Assembly: GCA_011773475.1 (NCBI GenBank)
Contig: WVXN01000001.1
Coordinates: forward strand, 13,699-62,226
Length of the DNA: 48,528 nt
Reading direction: 5' to 3'
Source of the DNA: Candidatus Aenigmatarchaeota archaeon
GTDB taxonomy: Archaea > Aenigmatarchaeota > Aenigmatarchaeia > Aenigmatarchaeales > Aenigmatarchaeaceae
In this document: piece after piece, positions 1 to 6,607 of the stretch
How positions within the stretch are numbered: the first letter of the stretch is position 1
How the letters are laid out: the number at the start of each line of letters is the position of its first letter
Translations under genes and position numbers: made by a program
The notes under the pieces: generated by a model
The model's input: the letters and a program-made list of their open reading frames with translations, nothing else
Told to the model about the DNA's origin: nothing
Database searches by the model: none

Positions 1-201
1 ATTGAAGCTGATGAATTAATGCTTAAATCTATAGGTGATTTCTCCAAACTAACAAATGATTTTAGCATGAACTTTGCAATACCAAGGGGAATTAAGTATA
101 TTCCAAAACCAGTTGTTGAACAAAGAGTTGATAACTCTGTTTCTGATTTAGGAACAAAGATAACCAAACTTAGAGAAGAACTAGATAAAATAAGGATTTA
201 G
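1..201 (+). CDS. C-terminal end of an unidentified protein, cut by the left edge
   Basis: The reading frame is open from the first base and ends with TAG at 199-201, so the start lies outside the window. A methionine codon at 19 is available but nothing favours it as the true start. The visible 66 residues end in a charged helical stretch rich in Lys, Glu and Leu that could form a short coiled coil (about the last 20 residues). I do not recognise the family. It lies directly upstream of tRNA-Leu in the same direction. Confidence 0.5.
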   Translation: MEADELMLKSIGDFSKLTNDFSMNFAIPRGIKYIPKPVVEQRVDNSVSDLGTKITKLREELDKIRI

Positions 202-202
202 T

Positions 203-210
203 TTTAAATA
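203..210 (+). promoter_or_regulatory. TATA box of tRNA-Leu
   Basis: TTTAAATA lies 25-32 bases before the mature 5' end of the tRNA, the usual archaeal TATA-box distance. Assigned from position and composition only. Confidence 0.45.
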
Positions 211-234
211 TTCTAAAATAAAAGTTAGATTTAA

Positions 235-320
235 GCAGGGGTAGCCAAGTCTGGTCTAAGGCGTAAGGCTTAGGACCTTATGGGTTAGTCCCTTCGTCGG
301 TTCAAATCCGGCCCCCTGCA
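235..320 (+). tRNA. tRNA-Leu (anticodon TAG)
   Basis: The acceptor stem GCAGGGG (235-241) pairs with CCCCTGC (313-319), with discriminator A at 320. The anticodon arm is TAAGG-CTTAGGA-CCTTA, giving anticodon TAG, which reads CUN leucine codons. A long variable arm (around GGGTTAGTCCC) is typical of tRNA-Leu. The T arm is GTCGG-TTCAAAT-CCGGC. CCA is not encoded. The last 17-20 bases recur downstream at 1069-1085 and 3041-3060, with weaker copies at 1830-1849 and 3951-3961. The 3' half therefore looks like the original attachment site for insertions. Confidence 0.95.
301..320 (+). repeat. tRNA-Leu 3'-end repeat, reference copy
   Basis: The 20 bases TTCAAATCCGGCCCCCTGCA form the T loop and 3' acceptor strand of tRNA-Leu. 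They are the reference copy for the repeats found at downstream module boundaries. Just after it, the flank reads TTTACAGAGAGAGAAC (about 332-347), and similar text follows the other copies. Confidence 0.85.
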
Positions 321-382
321 CATTACACATTCTTTACAGAGAGAGAACATGATATTTAAGTTGAAAGTTCTAAATTGATTGT

Positions 383-1024
383 ATGAATTGGAAACAATTC
401 CTGAAGCCAGACTGGAGAAAGATTATAGTATTTGTGTTATTTTTATTTTACTCTATTTATGCATATTTTTCTGGGTTTCCTGCTCCTGGAGGGTGTGCAA
501 CACCAGGATTCTTAGAAATTTATTCGTTGTTTGCTTTTTTAATAACAGGACGTTTCTTTTTTTATTTTGGTACCTTATTAAATGTTATTTACATTTACCT
601 ACTCTCCTGTCTCATAATCTGGATTTACAGTAATTTTAGAAAAATAAAAAAGATTTATTGGGTTATGATTGTTTTAGTATTCTTAGTTATTCCTTACATC
701 ATATTTTATTTATATTCAATAACTTATTTTAATGAATCTTATTTTGCCTATTATTGTGGCTCTGCACTAAGTTCTGAAATGGCCAAAAGTAAATCTTGCA
801 GTATAGTTATGAAAAATCCTAATGGCTGTATAACTGTAGACCCATCCAGCATAGCTTTTGATGGAACATTATCTGATTTACCGCCATATGATGCTAATGG
901 AGATGGTAAAATAAATTCTTCAGATACTCTACAGTCATTATGTGAAGAATACTTTGGTGTCACAGGAGCGACAGCTGCAGAAAAAGCTTCTAATTGCAGA
1001 AAAGTTTGTGGGTGCACAGAATAA
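383..1024 (+). CDS. Membrane protein with exported dockerin-like calcium loop
   Basis: A 213-residue protein. The first half has three or four hydrophobic segments (about residues 14-30, 45-82 and 93-112). The second half is a Cys-containing soluble domain, probably outside the cell. Residues 170-181 read DANGDGKINSSD, which matches the DxNxDGxINxxD calcium loop of dockerin type I repeats and EF-hands. Only one loop is present, whereas a true dockerin has two. The C terminus is Cys-rich (CRKVCGC). The start ATG at 383 sits 62 bases after tRNA-Leu. The gene fills the first module between tRNA-Leu and the repeat at 1069-1085, which suggests it arrived with that module. Its function is unknown. 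Confidence 0.6.
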   Translation: MNWKQFLKPDWRKIIVFVLFLFYSIYAYFSGFPAPGGCATPGFLEIYSLFAFLITGRFFFYFGTLLNVIYIYLLSCLIIWIYSNFRKIKKIYWVMIVLVFLVIPYIIFYLYSITYFNESYFAYYCGSALSSEMAKSKSCSIVMKNPNGCITVDPSSIAFDGTLSDLPPYDANGDGKINSSDTLQSLCEEYFGVTGATAAEKASNCRKVCGCTE

Positions 1025-1042
1025 ATACTTAATCCTAATTTG

Positions 1043-1063
1043 AGCAGTTAAAATGTAACTGCT
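1043..1063. repeat. Inverted repeat before tRNA-derived repeat copy 2
   Basis: AGCAGTTA (1043-1050) and TAACTGCT (1056-1063) form a perfect 8-bp stem with a 5-base loop. It sits 18 bases after the stop of the preceding gene and 5 bases before the tRNA-derived repeat at 1069. It could be a transcript end or part of the recombination site. No T-run follows it, so I do not call it a terminator. Confidence 0.5.
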
Positions 1064-1068
1064 ATGGT

Positions 1069-1085
1069 AAATCCGGCCCCCTGCA
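1069..1085 (+). repeat. tRNA-Leu 3'-end repeat, copy 2
   Basis: AAATCCGGCCCCCTGCA is identical over 17 bases to positions 304-320 of tRNA-Leu, but no tRNA body precedes it. The following flank (TTCACTGGGGGACGGG) resembles the flank after the other copies. It separates the membrane-protein module from the methyltransferase module. Confidence 0.85.
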
Positions 1086-1119
1086 TTTATTTCACTGGGG
1101 GACGGGACAAAGAATAATT

Positions 1120-1746
1120 TTATCTTTTTTGTCCTATAAAATAGAATGTTAAGTGATTACCAATTTCATTAGTATTAAAACCTATACCTTCTTTTAAGAA
1201 TTCAATACCTTCATTTGTCATTACCCTTCGATATTTTTCTATTTGTTTTGAATATTTTGGATTAGATAATAATTTTGGAGTTTTTAATTTTTCATTGCTT
1301 GTTATTGGGGGGTGTAGTGGAGCATCACCTATTAGATATCCGTTTGATTTTAATACTCTTACTGATTCGTTTATTGTCCGCACAACTTCTGAGTTATTTT
1401 CAAAGCAATCTAATAACCAGCCTATTGCAACTATATCAAAACTTTCATTATCAAATGGCAACTTTCTTGCATCTGCACAAATAGATGTTTCAGGTAATAT
1501 ACTGCTCAATTTACCTTTATATTCTAAATCAACTGTAACAATATTTTTTCTAAATTTTTTAGACTCATTGTATGCCTTTTCATCTAATTTTTCTTTAGTT
1601 CTTGCTCTTTTATCATATAAAAACATAAGATAAGCCATGCTAAAAATACAATGTTCACTTGCACCTACATCTAAAAGGGTTTTACTTTCCAAATCAGGTA
1701 TTTCTTTGAAAAAATCTCTACGAGTGTAAGGTTGAATTTTTTCCAT
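1120..1746 (-). CDS. Class I SAM-dependent methyltransferase
   Basis: A 208-residue protein with the class I methyltransferase layout. The glycine-rich SAM motif LLDVGAS lies near residues 24-30. An acidic position follows the second strand (VTVDLEY). The motif DARKLPFDNESFDIV is the usual region before strand 4, and RVLKSNGYLIG matches the post-strand-5 motif. The substrate cannot be read from the sequence. Residues 40-65 carry a charged insertion. The gene stands alone between tRNA-derived repeats at 1069-1085 and 1830-1849 and is read opposite to tRNA-Leu, so it is probably an imported accessory gene. Confidence 0.75.
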   Translation of the reverse strand: MEKIQPYTRRDFFKEIPDLESKTLLDVGASEHCIFSMAYLMFLYDKRARTKEKLDEKAYNESKKFRKNIVTVDLEYKGKLSSILPETSICADARKLPFDNESFDIVAIGWLLDCFENNSEVVRTINESVRVLKSNGYLIGDAPLHPPITSNEKLKTPKLLSNPKYSKQIEKYRRVMTNEGIEFLKEGIGFNTNEIGNHLTFYFIGQKR

Positions 1747-1790
1747 ATTTTTTAGTTAAGGATAAATCTTTAAATGTCTATTTAAGTTAA

Positions 1791-1828
1791 GAGGGAAAGA
1801 TGATGAAAGAACGTAAACTGTCTTTTTT
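1791..1828 (+). repeat. Module-boundary arm repeat, copy A
   Basis: This 38-base stretch begins GAGGGAAAGATGATGAA and ends AAACTGTCTTTTTT. It recurs at 5087-5124 with three substitutions, and its first 17 bases recur exactly at 6062-6078. Its last bases plus the next ten (1819-1836) are identical over 18 bases to 3030-3047. In both of those places the arm runs directly into a tRNA-Leu-derived sequence. Confidence 0.75.
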
Positions 1829-1829
1829 C

Positions 1830-1849
1830 TTCAAATTAAATCCCTTGCA
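1830..1849 (+). repeat. tRNA-Leu 3'-end repeat, degenerate copy
   Basis: TTCAAATTAAATCCCTTGCA aligns without gaps to the tRNA-Leu 3' end (301-320) with 14 of 20 matches, the mismatches being in the middle. The preceding bases match those before the perfect copy at 3041. It separates the methyltransferase module from the next gene. The following flank TTCTTCACAGCTGAC resembles the flank after other copies. Confidence 0.55.
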
Positions 1850-1881
1850 CATCTGATGTTCTTCACAGCTGACATGATGAT

Positions 1882-2889
1882 TTATTCAAAATTTAAACTA
1901 TTTATAATGAAATTAAAATCTGGTTTATATTTATCAAATGTAGATGAAGAAGCAAAGCACCTAATGAAAAAAACTGTTTTATCTTTTATCACAATTACTT
2001 GTAGAACATTAGAAACATCTGCATTTTTTAAAATTCCTTCATAAGCTTTATAACCATCTATTGTTTTCTCGCCTTGTGAAATAATTTCATAATTTTTATA
2101 ATTTTGATTTATCATCATGTCAAAATAATTTTTTAGAGTTAAACTAGAGTTTAAAGGACGTGTATCTAAAAGACAGTTAGTAGTTTCATTTTTTACAGGT
2201 CCTTTAATTTCAAGAGATGCTGTATATATGTCTTCTGGAGTGTATGTATTCATTCTTACAAGTGAAAGATTCCAGCCTTCCGGATGCTTAATTGAAAAAT
2301 TTAAGAGTTTATCAAAATATGTATTATCCTTCACTTCTCTTGTTTCAGAAATATTTGTGGAAACTCTTTTACAGTATTCCTTTTCCTCGATATTATTAAG
2401 ACCCTCACATAAACTAGGATCTTTTGTTTGTTTTGCGACATCCAATAAGCAATCACGTTCTGCCATCTCTTTCGTATAGCTCTGATAATAGTTATAACTC
2501 TCTTCCATATTTTTATCACAAGAAGATTTTATATCAATTGAGTAATCCATATACTCTGCTGCCGCACCTGCCTGATTGTAACATTGTCTTTTCAATTCAT
2601 CTAAACTTATCTTTTTCAATGAAGAAATAGAAGAGTAAGTTCTATCAACACAAGAATCGAATGTAGCTTTCTGTTCAGTATTCATTCCTGCCTGATAATT
2701 GGAAGACAAGATATTAGCATCAGAAGTAGTGATAATAAAATTTTGGTAAAATAGATATGTTAAGATGGAGATAATTACTACCAATATAATAATTGCAATA
2801 ATCAATTTTTTATGAGATTTTTTAGGTTTTATAGGCGGTTGTGTGGAAGTCGAACTTGGATCTATGTGTACATATTCTTCTTCTACCAT
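1882..2889 (-). CDS. Single-pass membrane protein with PsbP-like exported domain
   Basis: A 335-residue protein. Residues 1-27 are a cytoplasmic tail rich in Ser, Thr, Pro and Lys. A strong transmembrane helix follows at about 28-50. The rest is probably exported. The central part (about 65-175) is helical and carries several cysteines that could form disulfides. The C-terminal part, from about residue 185, begins YFDKLLNFSIKHPEGWNL, a pattern seen in PsbP/DcrB-like lipoproteins and archaeal relatives (F-x-I-x-x-P-x-G-W). The PsbP-like call is pattern-based and tentative, and no enzymatic motif is visible. It fills the module between repeats at 1830-1849 and 3041-3060. Confidence 0.65.
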   Translation of the reverse strand: MVEEEYVHIDPSSTSTQPPIKPKKSHKKLIIAIIILVVIISILTYLFYQNFIITTSDANILSSNYQAGMNTEQKATFDSCVDRTYSSISSLKKISLDELKRQCYNQAGAAAEYMDYSIDIKSSCDKNMEESYNYYQSYTKEMAERDCLLDVAKQTKDPSLCEGLNNIEEKEYCKRVSTNISETREVKDNTYFDKLLNFSIKHPEGWNLSLVRMNTYTPEDIYTASLEIKGPVKNETTNCLLDTRPLNSSLTLKNYFDMMINQNYKNYEIISQGEKTIDGYKAYEGILKNADVSNVLQVIVIKDKTVFFIRCFASSSTFDKYKPDFNFIINSLNFE

Positions 2890-3040
2890 TTAAACACTAA
2901 TAAGAAATTATAATTTCTGACTTATAATACTCTTGTGTTTAAATTTCTTATCCTATTCAAAATAGTGAAGATGTTTATATCAGAAAATTTCTAATAAATG
3001 ATGGAATATCTGATTAGAAAACCGTAGGTTGTCTTTTTTC

Positions 3041-3060
3041 TTCAAATCCGGCCCCCTGCA
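3041..3060 (+). repeat. tRNA-Leu 3'-end repeat, copy 3
   Basis: TTCAAATCCGGCCCCCTGCA is identical over 20 bases to 301-320 of tRNA-Leu. It is preceded by TGTCTTTTTTC, the end of the boundary arm also seen at 1819-1829, and followed by a GTGCAGAGAGAAAT flank like the one after the tRNA. Confidence 0.88.
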
Positions 3061-3108
3061 TTAACCTTATAGTGCGGTGCAGAGAGAAATAAAATTTGAG
3101 ATATTCTT

Positions 3109-3873
3109 TCATTTTATTGTAAATGTTTCATCGGAGGTATCTGTATTAGTATTTACTCCATCGGAAACAATAATTTTAATTTGATAATCATCTGCTGGTT
3201 CATAAGACTCGTGAATAAACCAACTAAATTCAGACTCTTTTAAATTATCAAAAGTTAATGGTATTGCTAATTCAGATTCACGCATTTCTTCAGTAGTATA
3301 AGCTAGAGTATAAAATAATTCATCATCATCTGCATCATAACCTTCCCATTTAATAGTATAAGTTTTACCTCTTTCTAATTCTTCTCCTCCGTTAGGAAAA
3401 ATGATATTGACAGTTGGAACATTTCCACCCATTGATTCACGAATAAGAACCTTATCAAAATGCTTTATTAGTACTTCACTAGTTCCTTTTTTGGCGAGAA
3501 TTTCAAACATGAAAGGAACCCTGTCTGTTGGTACTGTCTCGTATCCTCCCGAACTTTCTATCATATAAAAGAAAGATACTGAAAATTTAAACTCATCCAA
3601 AACATTTCCATCTTTGTCTAAAAGAACTATCGAGTAGTTTCCATAACCTGGAGGAATATTCCCCATTGACGAAGGTTTTCTATCCTTAAAACAATGCCAA
3701 GGTTTATCTGCTACTGCTGAATCGTCTTTAAAAATTGTGCCAGATAAAAGCAACATACAATCTTCAGCTAAAGCCCCCTTTAAACCTTGTTGTTGCCCAC
3801 TTGTAGATGGTTCTTGTAAACATCCTGCTATAATAATTACAAACAAAAGGATGATAACTATAAGCCATTTCAT
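3109..3873 (-). CDS. Lipoprotein with Ig-like/Kre9-type domain
   Basis: A 254-residue protein. It starts with a hydrophobic signal and a lipobox (IIAGC, Cys18), so it is probably anchored to the outer face of the membrane. After a short linker there is a beta-rich region. A second domain begins near residue 155 with PTVNIIFPNGGEELERGKTY followed by IKW. The PNGGE and Y-x-I-x-W pattern is typical of the Kre9/Knh1-type beta-sandwich found in bacterial and archaeal surface proteins. No catalytic motif is visible. It is the single gene of the module between repeats at 3041-3060 and 3951-3961 and is read opposite to tRNA-Leu. Confidence 0.65.
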   Translation of the reverse strand: MKWLIVIILLFVIIIAGCLQEPSTSGQQQGLKGALAEDCMLLLSGTIFKDDSAVADKPWHCFKDRKPSSMGNIPPGYGNYSIVLLDKDGNVLDEFKFSVSFFYMIESSGGYETVPTDRVPFMFEILAKKGTSEVLIKHFDKVLIRESMGGNVPTVNIIFPNGGEELERGKTYTIKWEGYDADDDELFYTLAYTTEEMRESELAIPLTFDNLKESEFSWFIHESYEPADDYQIKIIVSDGVNTNTDTSDETFTIK

Positions 3874-3950
3874 AAAATAATTTAGAAATTCTGACTTATA
3901 ATCTTTACAATCATTTTAATGACGTTGAACCGAACCTAAAGTCTGTAGCA

Positions 3951-3961
3951 GGCCCCCTGCA
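3951..3961 (+). repeat. tRNA-Leu 3'-end repeat, short copy 4
   Basis: GGCCCCCTGCA matches tRNA-Leu 310-320. The bases just before it (GCA at 3948-3950) extend it to GCAGG-CCC-CCTGC, a miniature of the acceptor stem, as if an internal deletion joined its two strands. The flank TTCACAGAGGGGAACGG that follows resembles the flank after the other copies. Confidence 0.6.
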
Positions 3962-4019
3962 TTCTTATTCACAGAGGGGAACGGTAAAAATTTAAAGTTT
4001 AGAATTTTCATTTTATAAC

Positions 4020-5099
4020 ATGTATGACACAATTGTCGTTGGTGCTGGAATTTCTGGCTTAATGACAGCATTAAGAATTTCTGAAAAAGGATATAAAACA
4101 TTAATTTTAGAAAAAACAAAAGAACTTAGTGCACCTCATCATGGTGCAGAAGCTATGAGTTGTAAAGAATTTGGTACTTTAGATATCATAAAAGATTCTA
4201 TAGTTAGAAAGTTTAACAGAATGGAAAACATATCACCAAATCGAACCCCAATCACTTTTTATGGAGGAAAACATATAGTTGTGAAACGTCCAAAATTAGA
4301 AAAATGTTTATTAGAAGAGGTTCTATCTAATAATGTTGATATAAAATTTTCTGAATCATTTAAAGGAATAAAAAACTCTAGAATTTTAACTGGAAAAAAT
4401 GATTATGAAGCAAATATTGTAGTGGGTGCTGATGGAGCTGTATCTACTGTTAGAAGGTTTTTAGGTATAAAAAAACCTGAGAAGATTATTAAATGTTTTC
4501 AGTATCATTTAATTCCTCCAGAAGATTATGATTTAGAAACTCATCGAGAAATTCTTTCAAACGAATTCTGTAAAGGTCTTTGTGTATGGATTACTCCTAC
4601 AGAAGAATCTGTATGGTTGGGGTTAGGAACTTTAGAAGGTAATCCTAAAGAAAAAATGCATAGTTTTGAAGTTACAAAGGATTTTATTGAAAAATCAAAA
4701 ATATTATCAAATAAATTTGGTTTTATTCCTTATGGCTATTCGGAGTCCTTTGTAAGCGATAATGTTACTCTTGTTGGAGATGCAGCCGGTTGTGTAAATC
4801 CTATAAGTGGAGGTGGACTAAGAAGAGCTGCACATTCTGCTGAATTAGCTTCAAAATATATAATTGAAACTTTAGAAACTAGTTCAAATTGTCTAAAAAA
4901 TTATCAGATAGAATGGGAAAGTATTTATAAAAAAGATTTTGACAGGAAAATAGAACTTAAAGATAGATATATGCGATTATTTGATTCCCAAATTAATAGT
5001 GGTTTTGAACAAATAATTAGTAATGAAATAGATGTTGGAAGCACTGAAGAAATTATGAAAATAATACTACAATTAGAAAATCAAAAGAGGGAAAGATAA
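4020..5099 (+). CDS. FAD-dependent reductase of the geranylgeranyl reductase family
   Basis: A 359-residue flavoprotein. The N-terminal dinucleotide-binding motif GAGISG is at residues 8-13, and an acidic residue ends the second strand (LILEK). A second FAD motif, VGDAAGCVNPISGGGL, lies near residue 251. This layout is that of the geranylgeranyl reductase family, which saturates isoprenoid double bonds, although related halogenases and hydroxylases share it. A second, more typical member lies at 35452-36621. The last codons (KRER, stop) fall inside boundary arm repeat B, so the present 3' end of the gene may have been set by an insertion event. It is the only gene of its module. Confidence 0.7.
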   Translation: MYDTIVVGAGISGLMTALRISEKGYKTLILEKTKELSAPHHGAEAMSCKEFGTLDIIKDSIVRKFNRMENISPNRTPITFYGGKHIVVKRPKLEKCLLEEVLSNNVDIKFSESFKGIKNSRILTGKNDYEANIVVGADGAVSTVRRFLGIKKPEKIIKCFQYHLIPPEDYDLETHREILSNEFCKGLCVWITPTEESVWLGLGTLEGNPKEKMHSFEVTKDFIEKSKILSNKFGFIPYGYSESFVSDNVTLVGDAAGCVNPISGGGLRRAAHSAELASKYIIETLETSSNCLKNYQIEWESIYKKDFDRKIELKDRYMRLFDSQINSGFEQIISNEIDVGSTEEIMKIILQLENQKRER

Positions 5100-5124
5100 T
5101 GAAAGAATATAAACTGTCTTTTTT
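5087..5124 (+). repeat. Module-boundary arm repeat, copy B
   Basis: It matches 1791-1828 with three substitutions over 38 bases. It begins inside the last codons of the preceding flavoprotein gene, supplies its stop codon, and ends with AAACTGTCTTTTTT. The expected tRNA-derived sequence after it is nearly lost; only AATCCCTC (about 5130-5137) is reminiscent of it. Confidence 0.75.
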
Positions 5125-5149
5125 ATTAGAATCCCTCTCGAGGCTCTTT

Positions 5150-6010
5150 TCATCTTGCAAACGCCAAAAGGAAAGCACCAAGTAACATGACTATTGCTCC
5201 AATAAGAACCTTCATTTTATGTTTTTTCTCCATCACTTCTTTAAAATAAAAAATTCCCCACAAGACCGCTATTAAGAGAGATAACTGTGTCAAAGGAAAT
5301 CCAATAGAAATTCCTAGATTGGCGACAGCAAATAAGGCAGATAAGTTTGCTATAACCCAAAAAATACCAGATAGAAATCCTTTCTTTGCATAATTTGAAA
5401 TATCAAGATTTTTAGAAAAGAATAAAGTCCACCCTGAATAGATCCAACCTGCAATCAATATTCCAAAAGACATAGAAAATAGAAATTGGTCTGGCGTTAA
5501 GTTTGATATTTTAAGTGGAACATATTGACTTCCAAATAAAAGTCCAGCTAATATAGCAACCATTATTCCACTAATTTTATATCGTCCCTTTGAACGTGAT
5601 AGAGATACAAACAGTATTCCAACCATTATTAAAAAAACCCCAAAAACTCCGAAATAGACTGAATTTAAATTTTCTTGAAAGAATAAAATTCCCCAAAGGA
5701 AAGAGACTAGAATTACAAAACTCATCCAGATTGCTGATGCTCTCCCCAAACCGATTTTTTTAACTGCAAGTATGGATATTATATTTCCTGTTGACCATAT
5801 AAGGCCTGAAACTATACCGAAAAGGTTTAAACTTAGAGAATAATTCAAGGTAATTGAAATCAAAAGACTAAAAAGAAAAATTCCATTACACATCAATAAT
5901 TGAAATTGAAATGGATTTAGTTTTTTTATTTTTTTCATAGGGACGAGATAGGTTCCCCAACCCATCGCGGCTATTAATGCAGTTAAAAAACCCAATACAA
6001 CATCAGTCAT
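5150..6010 (-). CDS. Sugar-porter-like permease of the drug/metabolite transporter superfamily
   Basis: A 286-residue protein with about ten hydrophobic helices in two repeated halves, the fold of DMT-superfamily transporters. The opening GWGTYLVPMKK and the phrase GLIWSTGNIISI resemble the glucose/ribose porter (GRP, GlcU-like) branch rather than general EamA proteins. The role would be proton-coupled uptake of a sugar at the cytoplasmic membrane. That assignment is family-level inference and the substrate is not visible. The gene is alone between boundary arm repeats at 5087-5124 and 6062-6078. Confidence 0.7.
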   Translation of the reverse strand: MTDVVLGFLTALIAAMGWGTYLVPMKKIKKLNPFQFQLLMCNGIFLFSLLISITLNYSLSLNLFGIVSGLIWSTGNIISILAVKKIGLGRASAIWMSFVILVSFLWGILFFQENLNSVYFGVFGVFLIMVGILFVSLSRSKGRYKISGIMVAILAGLLFGSQYVPLKISNLTPDQFLFSMSFGILIAGWIYSGWTLFFSKNLDISNYAKKGFLSGIFWVIANLSALFAVANLGISIGFPLTQLSLLIAVLWGIFYFKEVMEKKHKMKVLIGAIVMLLGAFLLAFAR

Positions 6011-6061
6011 AAGTTAATAAATACTATATCATATACTTAAAATTGTAGGTGAATCTTCATG

Positions 6062-6078
6062 GAGGGAAAGATGATGAA
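6062..6078 (+). repeat. Module-boundary arm repeat, copy C (partial)
   Basis: GAGGGAAAGATGATGAA is identical to 1791-1807, after which similarity stops. It marks the probable right end of the accessory module region that begins at tRNA-Leu. Confidence 0.6.
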
Positions 6079-6141
6079 TAAGGACTTAAATTTTTAATAG
6101 TTTAAGTTTAATAAATGACTAAAAACCTAGCTGATGGTGCT

Positions 6142-6189
6142 TTAGAATTTATGAACTCATTCTAAGAATTTACTCTCATTTTAGAATGA
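6142..6189. promoter_or_regulatory. Three TTAGAAT half-sites upstream of the zinc-finger gene
   Basis: TTAGAAT occurs at 6142-6148 and 6181-6187, with its complement ATTCTAA at 6159-6165. The outer pair 6157-6165 and 6181-6189 forms a 9-bp inverted repeat (TCATTCTAA/TTAGAATGA) with a T-run after it, so a terminator-like hairpin is an alternative reading. The same half-site builds the palindrome before the membrane-tethered regulator gene at 27694-27710. The start of the downstream gene is 56 bases away. Confidence 0.4.
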
Positions 6190-6244
6190 ATTTTTTTAGA
6201 AAAAAACCGAAGAGTATAAAAATTTTTTTCTTCATATTTTTATT

Positions 6245-6475
6245 ATGTTTAAAAGGGTAGGCAACTGCATAATCTGTGGTGAAAAAACACAAAGATTCTG
6301 TGATGGTTGTGAGGTTTTTATTTGTGAAACACATTCTTTTAAACCATTTGCTGACAAAGAAATTATTCTTTGTAGAAGTTGTTGGAAAAATAAGAATGAA
6401 ATATTAAATAAAATAAAAGATTCAGCTAGTAGTAAAATTAATTTTTTCGATATTTCGCGTGATCATCCTTTTTAG
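6245..6475 (+). CDS. Small double zinc-finger protein
   Basis: A 76-residue protein with eight likely zinc ligands: Cys8, Cys11, Cys19, Cys22, Cys27, His30, Cys43 and Cys46. The spacing is that of a cross-braced two-zinc fold like B-box or HIT-type fingers. The C-terminal 30 residues are Lys- and Ser-rich and without clear fold. Such fingers usually bind protein or nucleic acid, and no partner can be named here. It is a single gene just beyond the accessory module region, ending shortly before the convergent tRNA-His. The TTAGAAT sites upstream suggest regulation. Confidence 0.65.
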   Translation: MFKRVGNCIICGEKTQRFCDGCEVFICETHSFKPFADKEIILCRSCWKNKNEILNKIKDSASSKINFFDISRDHPF

Positions 6476-6488
6476 GAAGTATTCAGAG

Positions 6489-6573
6489 GGCCGTAGCCGA
6501 GATTCGAACTCGGAACAAGGGCTATCTGCTGTATATCCACAGACCCGTATGTTGCCATTACACCACTACGGCC
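6489..6573 (-). tRNA. tRNA-His (anticodon GTG) with a short intron
   Basis: Read on the minus strand, an extra 5' G (position -1) faces C73, the hallmark of tRNA-His. The acceptor stem is GCCGTAG/CTACGGC. The T arm is CCGAG-TTCGAAT-CTCGG. The anticodon loop begins CTGTGG, giving anticodon GTG. About 13 extra bases follow position 37, containing ACAG that can pair with CTGT of the loop, as in an archaeal bulge-helix-bulge splice site. After removal the anticodon stem is GGGT/GCCC plus one C-T mismatch at 27-43. The exact splice points are inferred. Confidence 0.85.
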
Positions 6574-6607
6574 AATTAATTAAATTCTCTGTTTTAAACT
6601 TTTAAAA

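Noticed and set aside
301..3961. CRISPR array as an explanation of the repeats
   Set aside because: Spacing is 0.8-1.2 kb with a gene in each interval, and copies match tRNA-Leu; no cas genes are present.
3948..3961. Second, truncated tRNA-Leu gene
   Set aside because: Only the acceptor-strand bases are present; no anticodon or T arm can be formed.
6181..6196. Intrinsic terminator for a plus-strand gene at about 6190
   Set aside because: The 9-bp inverted repeat has a 15-base spacer and no plus-strand gene ends before it; regulatory half-sites explain it at least as well.
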